From assembly GCA_003427395.1 (NCBI GenBank), contig BFEA01000520.1, positions 475,765 through 539,764 of the forward strand: a stretch of 64,000 bases of DNA. Direction: 5' to 3'. The notes below the pieces were generated by a model that was given only the letters and a program-made list of their open reading frames with translations, was not told where the DNA came from and ran no database searches. The stretch's first letter is position 1; each line of letters begins with the position of its first letter. The stretch comes from Chara braunii. Taxonomy: Eukaryota; Streptophyta; Charophyceae; Charales; Characeae. The translations under genes were made by a program, and so were the position numbers. Positions 39,937-50,415 of the stretch are shown here, piece after piece.

Positions 39937-40935
39937 CGGTTTTCACCATTTTGCAGTAGCAGATGCAGACCCCAGGGCTCGATCCCTAGCCCTTACCCTA
40001 CCGGTGTACAGTATCTGTGTCGACCCCAAGGCTTGAACCCACGACCTGTGTATTTGTAACAGTTAGTAGACTGTCGTAGGGTCCGTAAGTAGCAGGGGTT
40101 CGATCTGTAGGTCTGTCGAATATAGTCTTAGCGAAGTCTAGAAGTCTTAGCTGTAGCCTTCTAGAAGGTCGGCAAGTGGGCAAGTGGGCAAGTGGTGAGT
40201 CAAGTGGTGGACTAACTGCAGTGCGATTGCAGTACGACCCCAGTAGGATAGCAGTGAGTCCCCATTCAGTCAGCGGTAAGGTCCAGTCAGTCCCAGTCCG
40301 GTCCAGCAAGTACCACGAGGGACTGTGAGCACCACGGGCCGATGGAAAAAGGGCAGACCACGAGCTTCAGAAGTATAAATCAAGAGGCAGCGCTCAGTCA
40401 TTCATTGATTCCTGTGTGAGCCATGCGGAAGCGCTGCCACAGCGACTTGTGCAAGGAGGTCTGCAGTGAGCCCAGAGCTGAAGTGGGCGAGAGAGGAGTG
40501 TAGCATAGTGATAGGGTAGTTGCGGCCATAGCCGCCATAGCTAGAGTTAGTGTGTAGTGAGTGTGTGTGTGAGTGCAGAGTATCGCGTGTGGGATATCCA
40601 GGGTGATCCGGTGTATGCGAACAGAGAGTTGTTTGGGCACTGAGTCACCATAGCCATCGAAAGTGAACTTGTATCTGCACTGTGTCGTGTGCAGCCAATG
40701 GAATAGCGGGTACCAGCTCCGATACCAATGCAATCAGCCTATCCCTCGCCCTATGGATGAGCACACACCCTATGGTACTTGCTGAGTCCAGTATGTTTGT
40801 CTCTTCTTTCTGCATCGAGTCTCTTCTGTCCAGGTGATAGTACACTGTGGATGAAGGATAGGCCTTGTTGACCAAACCCCTTCCGGACCAAGTAGGGCTA
40901 AAATCTGTGTCTGACGACTCGACTGTCCCGGAGGC
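39937..40935 (+). mobile_element. E8: rearranged LTR and leader of the E3 family
   Basis: An E3-type LTR starts TGAAACGG at 39937 and has TATAAAT at 40374-40380, but breaks near 40680 before its end. A short block, 40680-40735, then carries LTR end, primer site (GCTCCGATACCA, 40716-40727) and first leader bases in inverted orientation. From 40735 to 40932 leader sequence equal to E3 18216-18435 follows in normal orientation. It ends at the E9 LTR. Confidence 0.75.
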
Positions 40936-40940
40936 CTAAC

Positions 40941-42144
40941 TGTTGCATACTGTAACGGTGCAGACCAGAACAATAACCGACCTCTCAATACAAAGTACAA
41001 GATAGCGCAGTGGAAAACTTAGATACCAATGATCCGAACAATCAATATTGCAATGCAGCCCCGAACATACATCATCATCATCACCCATGGTGTGAAGGGG
41101 GTCTGGCGCTCACATAGGAAGAATGCGCCAGCCTCAACCATACACAGATGAAGAAGAGGGGGGTTAGACGAAGAAGAGGGGAAGATGGAAATGTCGTCAA
41201 CACCAAGTCTTCGGCACAGGCCCAAATAGTCCCTCGTCAAAATGTCTGAATCCCAATGTCGAGCCTGGATCCAATGTCGTCAAGTCTCAAGTCACAACTC
41301 TCTCTCTCTCTGTCGTAGTCCACTGATACTGAGAAGTCAGGTAGTGAGAGGGTGAAGAAGAGACGGTGGACTTAGAAGAGGAAGAAGAAGAACTCTCTCT
41401 CTCTCTCTTAGTCCGGTACTAACCTGTGAAGTTGGCGCCTTGATGCAGGTACCTCGAAGATGGAGCTGGAGCGATGACGCCACAGGTAAGTCTCACTGGC
41501 CTCTGCCAGCCATCTCTCCTCAGCACTACTACTACCACCTACTAGCGCCCAGCGCTGAAGACTACTGCTATGGCTAGAAGCACCCAGCGCTGAAGACTAC
41601 TGCTATGGCTAGAAGCGCCCAGCGCTGAAGACTACTGCTAGCGCTAAGCTGCTCCTGCAGCGCTCCTCCTGAGTGCTGCGGCCGAATCCTGAGGACTACT
41701 CCTGCCTTCTGTCCAACTACCTACCCGTGAAGTGCATGGGAACTCCCTATGTACTACTCGACCTGCCTCCTGACTGCAGGGCGAGGCAGTCCAGGAGGCT
41801 GCTCTTGCCAATGCCGAAGGGAGTCATGGGCTGCCGCTGCAGCTCCTTCTGAGGCTGTCGTGGGAACATGCCAAAAATAGCCTGTTCCCGAAACCCTGGT
41901 TTTGTGCCTGAGTGTTAGGGCAGGTCGATCTTATGAGGGCCCGAAAGTGGCCCTCTGTTTCAGGCTGAAAAGCCTCAGGGCTGAAAAACCCTGTTTTAGG
42001 CTGAAAACGAAATAGGGCCTGCAGGCCCTCGTTTTCAGTTTCAGGCTGAAACGACATGGGGCCTGTAAGCCCTTATTTCTAGGCTTTTAGGCTGAGAATG
42101 CGGGACGGGCCCTGCAGGCCCGTGTGGCTACGCAGTATGCCACA
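40941..42144 (-). repeat. E9 3' LTR
   Basis: On the minus strand it starts TGTGGCATAC (42144) and ends GTATGCAACA (40941), near-perfect terminal inverted repeats. It follows a polypurine tract. It matches 63237-64000 over the shared part. A CAGGTAAGT splice-donor match lies at 41483-41491 on the plus strand. Confidence 0.85.
41544..41648. repeat. 35-bp repeat in the E9 LTR, 3 copies
   Basis: AGCGCCCAGCGCTGAAGACT begins at 41544, 41579 (variant AGCACCC) and 41614. The E11 LTR has only two copies near 63844 and 63878, so copy number varies within the family. Confidence 0.75.
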
Positions 42145-42161
42145 CCCCCCCCTCCTTGAAA
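42145..42161 (-). other. E9 polypurine tract
   Basis: The minus strand reads TTCAAGGAGGGGGGGG directly before the LTR start. Confidence 0.75.
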
Positions 42162-42169
42162 GACCGAGC

Positions 42170-43725
42170 TTACCTGCGAGGGCGAAGCTGTCTGTCTGAG
42201 GGAGGGACCACAGTCCGGACGGGAGGGGCAGGTCGTGAACGTCCCTGAGCTAACCTTTGTCGCTCGTAGTGAGCGTAGATCAGCGGTGCGGATGCTTTCA
42301 ACTCTGTTCCTGAAATCCACCGAGTGTCGTCGAGATCGCATGCTTTGAATGTAACTTTGTACTCTCGAGGCTTACTGTCGTACTTGCAATCCGTGATGAC
42401 GCGGTCAACTTCCTGATGACCATCCATAGATGGAGGGTCCTGCGATCGTCGGCCCGGGAAGTCGTCGCTCTTAGCTGGTGTATATGTTGCCAGCTTCGAG
42501 GCGTGAAAGACTGGACGGACCATCAGATGCGAGGGGATGTTGATCACAAATGAAGGGCCATCGGGCTTGTCGCCCGTGGCTGATGTTATAGGCCATGGTC
42601 CAAACCACTTGGGAAGCAGTTTGCGTGAAACATCCTGTTCCAGTGCAAACTCTTCCGCGGAGACCCAAACCAGATCACCGGCGCGGATGGGACATGGCAC
42701 GCGACGCCTGTTGGCTTGCTGCTCCATGCGGACTTGAGCCTTTTGCATATTTGCACGGGCTTGAGTCAGCAATTCCCTGTACTTCCGGACGGAAGCGGGA
42801 GAGCAAGCGGTGCCGAGGTCGGCGAAGATACGGCCTTTCCGTCCACCGTGGTGCAACTCGAATGGAGTCACGCCGATCGCCCGGTGTACCGAAGTGTTGT
42901 AGGCGAACTCGATGTCGGGGAGGCGGTCCACCCAATCTTTCTGGTCCGAACGGATGAGCGCACGAAGCATCATTTGAGCGGTTTGATGTGCCCGCTCCGT
43001 TTGCCCGTTCGTCTGTGGATGTCGAGCCGAACTTGGTTTCATCTTCGTGCCGGACTCCTGCATGAGAGCAGTCCAAAATGCCGACATGAAGCGAGTGTCA
43101 TGGTTGCTGACTATGTCTTCCGGTACACCGTGGCCGCAAATCCAGCCGGTGTGCAAGAGGCGTGCCAGCTCGGGAGCCGTGGAGTAGTACTTGGAAGGGA
43201 GAAGACGCGCGTACTTACTCAAATGGTCCACAATCGTGAGGATGTCGTCGTGCCTGAGGCGATCGCGGGGAAATGGTTCGGTGACATCCATGTCAATGGA
43301 GAGGCCGGATTCCCGTGGGATAGGCATCGGGCGCAACTCGCCGTAGGGGTTGCGATTGTCGGGCTTGCTTCGTCGGCAAACTTCCCAAGAGTCGCAATAC
43401 CGAGTGACATCGGTAATGAGGTCGGGCCATCGGAATCGTTGTCGAAGCCGTGCAATGGTGCGGTTGACTCCGAAATAGCTGGCGAGTCGCGAGTCATGGT
43501 ACTCGCGGAGAAGGCGAGTCCGAAGACGACGGTCTCGTGGGACACATAGTAAGTCCTTGCCTCTCGAGTGGAGGAGCAAGTACCCGACGACAATGCGATA
43601 GTGCTGGCCGGCGGGTGATCCGAAGATGGCTGCGCATACAACGTGGCGAAATCCGGATCAGACTCATAGCCCCGGATGAAGTGTCGCTGAAGTTCCTCGT
43701 CGAATGCGAAGGCATGATGTGTCAT
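42170..43725 (-). pseudogene. E9 integrase with chromodomain-like C-terminus
   Basis: The main frame (42170-43579) is 469 residues. It covers LLREYHDSRLASYFGVNRTI and CDSWEVC (zinc region; the second His is Tyr), SIDMDVTEPFPRDR (first Asp), SNHDTRFMSAFW (second Asp), TNGQTERAHQ (Glu) and NTSVHRAIGVTPFELHHG. It continues RAGDLVWVSAEEF, PSFVINIPSHLMVRPVFHAS, then HQEVDRVITDCKYDSKPREY-KVTFKACDLDDTRWI, a chromodomain-like tail, and ends DRQLRPRR. The first residues (MTHHAFAFDEELQRHF) lie in the 43219-43725 frame, so one frameshift near 43570 breaks it. Confidence 0.9.
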
Positions 43726-44470
43726 AGCACAAAGATCAGGTCTTCACGAGAGTGCATCTGCTGCGCGATTGGAGAGGCCGGGGAGATGTTTAGGTGTGAA
43801 GTCAAATTGATCGATGAAGTACATCCATCGTTCGATCGTGCTGCTCACCGTATCCTACGTCTTGTAGTTGGTCAATGGGTTGTTGTCCGTGACCCATGTG
43901 AACCTACGACGCCCAAGGAGGAAGTGCCACCATCGCTTGAGAGCCATCACGAATGCTAGCAGCTCCTTGCATCATCAAGCGAATTGATGGGAGGCACTTT
44001 GTGGCTGAAATACTCCACAGGGTGCCAGTCGTCGCCGTCGTGTTTTTCCAAGACTGCCCCAATGCCATAGTCGAAAGCGTTAGTTGTCACTCTCGTAGGC
44101 AGGGTGGGGTCATAGATGCTAAGGACGGGTGCCATGAGCATGGCCGTCTTAAGTGCTTGGAATGACCGGCGTGCGTCGTCATTGAATACGAATGGCACCT
44201 TTGACGATTGTAATCTCGTCATAGGTGCAGCAATCCTTGAGTGCCCGGTGATGAATCGCTGATAGTAGCCCGCCAACCCCATGAATGAATGGACGTCTGT
44301 GGTGTTGGTGGGCTTGGGCCATACGCGGAGGGCCTCGATCTTATCCGCAAGCGGACGGATGCCTTGCGGCGTCACATAATGTCCCAAGTACTCCAGCTCC
44401 TGCTGCTGTCGCAATTTTTCCAGTCGGATCACTTTAGGCGACTGGAAAGCCAACAGGCTGTCACGTAGGG
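43726..44470 (-). pseudogene. E9 reverse transcriptase end and RNase H
   Basis: From the right edge: LRDSLLAFQSPKVIRLEKL, then ELEYLGHYVTPQGIRPLADK (thumb), FMGLAGYYQRFITGHSRIAA and RVTTNAFDYGIGAVLEKHDG (RNase H start, catalytic Asp replaced by Asn). The frame ends at NSLDDARSC near 43956. RNase H goes on in another frame (WMYFIDQFDFTPKHLPGLS, NRAADALS) with a stop, reaching the integrase at 43725. The sequence begins abruptly at about 44470, just after the missing YxDD region. Confidence 0.85.
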
Positions 44471-45180
44471 TGTTGTATGTGATTGCAATAAATAAAAAAA
44501 ATAATTAAAGCAAATCCCTGCCTGTTGTGTGCGTCCAGCTTCTAGCGAGACCCTTCAATTGCGGTCTTCGCCGGTCCCCGGTCTTAGGAATCTTTTATTT
44601 TGATTCGGAACAGCAAAGAATGATGCAAATAATAATCATGGGGCTCCGTTCTGTCATGCATGTATCAATTTTGTCAGTTTACTAATTTTGAGAACTGTGA
44701 CAAGACCATCATAAAGCATAATCATCAAGCAAGGTCAATGCAAACGATGTAGGACTGACTGACTCAAGGCAAAGACAAGATCGATGATCATGTGAGAGAA
44801 GAGGAGAGCTCTTTATCGCATCAAGGCCACAAACGAACAGACAAACATAGAACCATTGTCACTATAGTCCGCTCTCTCTCTTCTCCCTGAAGATAATATC
44901 ACACAAAGATATCAGACAATGGTTACTATGATGTCAAGTGGTCCTTGAGCGGTTTCGCTTCATGCTGACTGGTACTCAAGAGGAGGTCTATTGCGGCGTG
45001 CACCTCACGACTGTGCTCAAGTCCTGAGTCTGCTTCTCAACATATCTGTCGTGCTCAAGAAAAACTTGCCTAGAGTCTGCCATACTCAAATACTTGCTGA
45101 TTCTAAAGCTGCTCACTTATCACATGACCAGTCTTGCTGAGCAGTGATGTCACCGAGAACACTTGTTGTGACATAACTGT

Positions 45181-45341
45181 TGCTGTTGTCACCAGGAGAG
45201 CCCGCTATGACCAGCGCTATTGCTGCTGTCTCCGGGGTTGCCTGCAGTGACCAGCATCGTTGCTGCTACCACCGGGACCTCCCGCTATGACCAGCATTAT
45301 CGCTGCTGTCACCAGAAACTGCCCGATGTGACCAGCGTTAT
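45181..45341. repeat. 40-bp tandem repeat, 4 copies
   Basis: TGCTGTTGTC, TGCTGCTGTC, TGCTGCTACC and CGCTGCTGTC start at 45181, 45221, 45261 and 45301. Each unit ends GACCAGC(G/A)(C/T)TAT or close. The spacing is exactly 40 bp. Confidence 0.85.
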
Positions 45342-45509
45342 GTCCCTTGAGAATGAGACCTGCTAAGAGTAAATTACGATCATCGATAGAGTTTCACTTA
45401 ATCTGAACTCACTGAGACTAAGAATTGAACTCACTGGGATCGGAGTCACTGAGACCGAACTGAGAACTGAGTTGATGCTTTCTTTGAAAGCCGCACTTAA
45501 ATCTGAAAT

Positions 45510-45900
45510 CAGGTCTGAACTGAACTTGCTGAAAACTGGTCTGACTTCACTGACTCCAAAGTGAGCTTGCTGAAATTGGTCTGATTTCTCTGAATCTGAA
45601 ATGAACTCACTGATACTGATCTGATCTCTTTGAATCTGAAATGAATTCACTGAAACTTGATCTGATCTCTTTGAATTTCAAATGAATTCACTAAAATTGA
45701 TCTGATTTTTTTGGGTCTGAAATGAATTTACCAAATTTAAACTGAATTGAACTTAGAGAGATGAAACTGAAAATGATCTCACTGAACTTACCGGAACTGA
45801 ACTGAACTTGAAGAGATGAGACTGATCTCATTGAACTTACTGGAACTGAACTGAGCTTGAAGAGATGAGACTGATCTCATTGAACTTACTGGAACTGGAA
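45510..45900. repeat. 40-bp then 49-bp tandem repeats (CTGATCTC family)
   Basis: GGTCTGA or GATCTGA units start at about 45538, 45578, 45618, 45659 and 45699 (40-41 bp spacing), each with TTTGAATCTGAAATGAA-like sequence. From 45756 the spacing becomes about 50 bp, with AAGAGATGAGACTGATCTCA at 45811 and 45860. The minus-strand open frame here is low complexity. Confidence 0.8.
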
Positions 45901-45973
45901 AAAAGGTCTGCTATGTCGAGAATGAGTCTGCTGAGTCTACTGGAAAATTGAGCTTGTCAGGAAGTGCATAACT

Positions 45974-46117
45974 GAGTATGTCGCTGAATCTGATACTGAG
46001 TTTATTGTTGAGTATGTTGTTGGATCTGATGGTGAGTCTTCTACTGAGTATGCTGTTGGATCTGATGTTGAGTCTACTGCTGAGTATGCTGAACCTGCAC
46101 TGAGCTCACTGAGTCTG
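45974..46117. repeat. 36-bp tandem repeat, 4 copies
   Basis: GAGTATG begins at 45974, 46010, 46046 and 46082, an exact 36-bp spacing, with GATCTGATG(T/G)TGAGTCT in the centre. Because 36 is a multiple of three, the minus strand encodes a 12-residue Ser/Asp/Thr-rich repeat across about 67 codons. No gene is supported. Confidence 0.8.
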
Positions 46118-48120
46118 TACTGAGCTTGTTGGACCTGCACTGAATTGCACTCTATTCCGAGAGTTGCACTTGGATTCTAGAACCAAAACTGAATTGAACT
46201 AGAAGGGATGAGAAACTGATATCACCGAGTCTGAGCCAAACTTCTTGAGACTGAACACAATCCGATGATGCTGAGATGAGACCGCTGGAAATAGACAGTT
46301 CACAAACGCAGAAGTGGTCTTGCGGAGACTGAACTGAGATTCTTAAAGTGGACCTGGAGGACTCAACTTGATGCCATAACTTTATTTAATAAGCAGCTAC
46401 GTTTCGGTCCCACTGAACCGCACACAGGGTCTCAGTATTTATATGGCGACTGGTGACTTGACCTAGCGCGTGAGCCTCAAGCCAACCATGGGTCAACCCA
46501 TGTTGCACGTGGTCTTCTGAGTTTGCAGGTAAAATGCGGAGTCTGGAGCTATCGTCTGCGACGTCTGGGTCAGCAGGAAATTGTAATGTCAAAAGCTACG
46601 GTCCGATGATAATTATCTGACTCAAGCAGTGCAACCCAATGCTGTCTTCTCAGCCTAAACGTATTGGGACCTCAGGCTTAGTTGGTCTGGATTCACAAGG
46701 CCTGGGCCTATTAGTCTGCTAACCTTCCGTTGATCGCCCGAGTTTGAGTTTGCTAACTGCTCAGCTTGGGCCTGAGTATTTGAGTCAACAGACTGTCCAC
46801 TCCGAAATAACGCCTACAAATCGTTTAGTTGGTAGCCTTGCACCTGTTCCCTGAACTTTACAGAGCGCAAACCGAATATTGTCCTTTGAGTCCGTGATGT
46901 GGCTGTTAATCCCCTGTGTGTGTGTGAAACTGTAACATCTGTTGTCCAGTTTCTGAAATCTGTAATACTGCAATCCTCCTATTCTGTATTTGAGACCCGC
47001 CAAAGTTCTTAGTCATAGCCAGCAAACGGCTATCGCCTGTCTCTTCTCTAGGGCCTTGCTGTTACTCTCCGAGTTCACGGACAAGTTGCTGTTCTGAAAT
47101 CTGCGATCTGAGTATTTGATACGTTTGAAATTGTATCCAAGTCTGGAAGCCTGCGTCTAGGCCCCGGGACTCGCTGATACCTAGTTTGTGTTTTGCATAG
47201 TTTACTCAGCTGACCATGCTCAGCTTCGAGCCTCTGCAGAGAGTACAGACTTTGCAGAGTCCATGACTTAATTGAGCCCTTTGTCTCTTCCTCATTGGGA
47301 CTCAGTTTCGAGTCTCTGTAGGGAGAACAGAGCCTGCCCAGTTTACTTAGTTGAACCCGCTGCTCAGTGTGCTGATTCTGAGACTCTATGTCGTTAACCC
47401 TTGAGTTTGCGAACATTCGCTGAATCTGTGCACTCGCTGAGTCTACGGATATTGTTAAGCCTATGCCTTCAGAGGAGCTCACAGGCTGGGGGAGTCCGAG
47501 CTTTCACGTCGTTGATTTTCGTTGCTCCTATGTCCGTCACTGAGTGGTTGAAACCATGATCCAACTAAGGACCACTGATTTCAGAAACTAGTTCGGAGTT
47601 TATAATATTACTGTGTTTCCTTCCTTTATGTTGCTGTAAATTTTGCTGACCCCCGTGTAACTGTCATTCTGCCAAGTCTTCCATCCTTAGCTTGGAGCAA
47701 CAGAGACCGAGCTTTAAGACTACAAAAATCACCAAATGCTGAGAACTACTTGAATGCATTTGGTTGCCTGCTGAACCGCCCGGATTTTCGCAGAGACCCC
47801 CTTGAGTTCCTGCTGGCTCATCTGGTCTGAGTTCTAAGTCCCAGCATTGAGGACCTGCAGGACCACTCAGGGCTGATGAGGAGACTTTTGTGAAGCTTAC
47901 TCGATCTCATCAACTGAAGTTTGCAATTTCACTCCTCCCAATTTTATTATTATTATTATTTTCGCTCTTTCTCTGATCCTCACTTTCCCCACGAAGATCT
48001 CCCACAGTTGGCTGGCTCAGTTCCGCTGTTCCAAATGTATCTGGTCTCGACTCGAATGGAAAATAAATAAATAAATAAATAGTAAATGGTATTCCCTCCG
48101 CCAGCGAGCATTTAAAATGA

Positions 48121-48330
48121 GAATGAGCTTCCTGCTAGGACGCGGCCGGATACATCATTCAGTTTATGTTTAAACGAAGGATGAACTCCTCGCTTGAACA
48201 GGGCCAGATACAGCCCTCAGTTTATGTTTTCAGGAAGGACAAACTTCTCACCTGAACATGGCCAGATGCGCCCGCTTGCAGTGCGTCTAACGGGAATGAA
48301 CTTCCCGCTAGGAAATGGCCCGATCCGCCA
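48121..48330. repeat. ~58-bp tandem repeat, 4 copies
   Basis: GAATGAGCTTCCTGCTAGG-type units start at 48121, 48180, 48238 and 48294. Shared blocks are GGCC(A/G)GATAC and CAGTTTATGTTT. A CT microsatellite follows at 48383-48425. Confidence 0.75.
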
Positions 48331-48379
48331 GCTTTGCCATGCGCAGCGCTGCGCCGTGCTTCCGCGCGGCTGCTCTCCT

Positions 48380-48429
<50 letters not shown>

Positions 48430-49295
48430 TTTGGTTCTCGCTGTTTCTCTTGCTGTACTTCAAGACTGCTCATATCTTGGCGTCACTTCACGCATCTGCA
48501 GATCAAATCACTGGATCAAACGCTCGAATGTACGGGCAGGTGCATGATTACAGAGAGCAGGAAACAGTAAAAGAAAATGGCCGCTCTGCAGTCCCGCTGG
48601 TTCGAATTTGAATGAGTCTGGTCTAGTTCTCCCCTGAAGTAACTGTGCTCACCGTCTGCGGCATGGCTATCCCTCTCTCCTCTAAAAATGGATGCTCTCG
48701 TGACCAACGGAAGTGACTGTATTCATCATCAACTGGATGGCTGCTATCATCACCCTCTGAAGTAGTTGCGGGCATCATCAACGGGTTACGAGATGGGGTT
48801 CGCCGCAGCTTGTTACGATGGCTATGAACCATGTTAGTTGCGCTCGTCATCCGCAGATTGCAAGCGAAAGTTACCTTTTCGCTGTTTGAAGGATGGCTTC
48901 TCTAAATCGCTTCTGCTTGCATGAGCCCTGCGTCCCTCAGGCCGCACTCCCCTTGCTTGCCCACGCTGGAAGGTGAATGGACCTTCAGCTAGAAAATGGG
49001 TTGATACATTCTCATAGTCTTCGTTTCCTCTCCTTTGTAAGAATGCCCCTGCGTCTTCAGCTATAACGGGAAATAACATTAAAAAAAAAAGTAGTTTCTG
49101 CTCATGATACTCTTGTAGTCCCGTATTATCCTTCACAACATAGCCAGCCAGTAGAAGAGGCTGTAAGGTGTATGTACCTACTAAACTGGCTCTTCCCGAG
49201 AGTTGGGGTCGCGTTTAGGAGGAGGGAGGCCAGAGAGGCCGAAACGGCGGATCTAGTCCTGCAATTTGAAGGCAGCAACTTTGGCCATTTTCCGT

Positions 49296-49690
49296 GCTCA
49301 AAAGAATCCACCGAATATTTTGAATTTTTGACCACTGGTAGACTAGGTCGCGATCTTTCCAGGAAAAATATCAAACAAAAATAATTAAATCATCTTGTCC
49401 GTGAAACAATCGCCGCGCCGATACCTTGTATATTCTATTTTACCACAGTGCAGTTTGTAGGCTGACGGGAAGAGTATTATAACTCCCGCGATTTTTCCCG
49501 CTCCAAAGAATGCGAATCAGAGTTTGAAACATTAAGTTCCCCTCGGTTTGCTTGTGATCTTTTCAGGAAAAATAATACAAAAATTTGGAAAAATCGTTTT
49601 GACGGTGAAACAATCGCCCTTGCATATTCTAGTTTTACCAGTGCCGTTTGTGGGCTGATGGGAAAAGTACTCTCAACTTCTGCGTTCCAC
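49296..49690. repeat. ~200-bp diverged duplication
   Basis: GCTC(A/C)AAAGAAT at 49298 and 49500, AGGAAAAAT at 49360 and 49566, GTGAAACAATCGCC at 49400 and 49605, and GGCTGA(C/T)GGGAA at 49460 and 49655 are in the same order. Followed by CTCTCTGCACA repeats to 49826. Confidence 0.7.
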
Positions 49691-49869
49691 GTCTCTCTCT
49701 CCCACTGCACACTCTCTTTCTGCACACTCTCTCTCTGCACACTCTCTGACTATGTGCACTCTCTCTCTCTCACTGCACACTCTCTCTCTGCACACTCTCT
49801 CTGACTCTGTGCACTCTCTCTCTCATATCAAAGTTACATGTACCTGTTTGCCTGCAAGTTCAATGATCT

Positions 49870-50415
49870 TACTTGGGAAGAGGGAATCTCGTCATTGCCC
49901 GATCAGAGAAACTGCCCACTCCCATTAGAAGCGGGAATACTTGAATAGTTGACCAGCGGAAAGCTCAACTGCCTAGTCAGTGACATTGGTCACTTCCGTC
50001 TGCAGCGGAGTTACTTAAATAGGTGACCAGCGGAAGGCTCGATTGCCTAATCAGTGACACTGGTCGCTTCCGCTTGCAGCGGAATTACTTAAATAGGTGA
50101 CCAGCGGAAGGCTCGATTGCCTAATTAGTGACATTGGTCGTTCCCGCTAGTGGCCGAAATACTTGATTGGCTGGCCAGCAGAATACTTGAGTACCTGATC
50201 CGTAGAACTGCTCGTTCCCGCTAGCACCTGGAATACTCGAATACTTGCCAGTAGAATACTTGATTGCCTGATCAATGGACTTGTCATTCCCGCTAGCAAC
50301 GGGAATACTTGAATGAATGGCCGACAGTATGCTTGAATGCCTGATTAGTGGAGCTGGCCCCTCCCGCTAGCAGCGAGAACACTTGATTAGCTGGCCAGCA
50401 GAAGATGCTGCTCCA
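49870..50415. repeat. 74-bp hairpin-bearing tandem repeat, 7 copies
   Basis: The core (C)CCGCTAGCAGCGGGAATACTT lies at about 49931, 50004, 50079, 50152, 50227, 50299 and 50373, a spacing of 72-75 bp. In the best units TCCCGCTAGC(A)(A/G)CGGGA is an inverted repeat. Between cores each unit carries GGTGACCAGCGGAAG or GGCCAGCAGAA and ATTGCCTGATCAGTG-like sequence. Confidence 0.85.

Noticed and set aside
45181-45741. CRISPR-like regular spacing
   Set aside because: The whole 40-bp unit is repeated without unique spacers, copies are diverged, and the context is eukaryotic transposon DNA.
48194-48611. Ser/Leu-repeat open frames
   Set aside because: Direct translation of the CT microsatellite at 48383-48425 in three frames.
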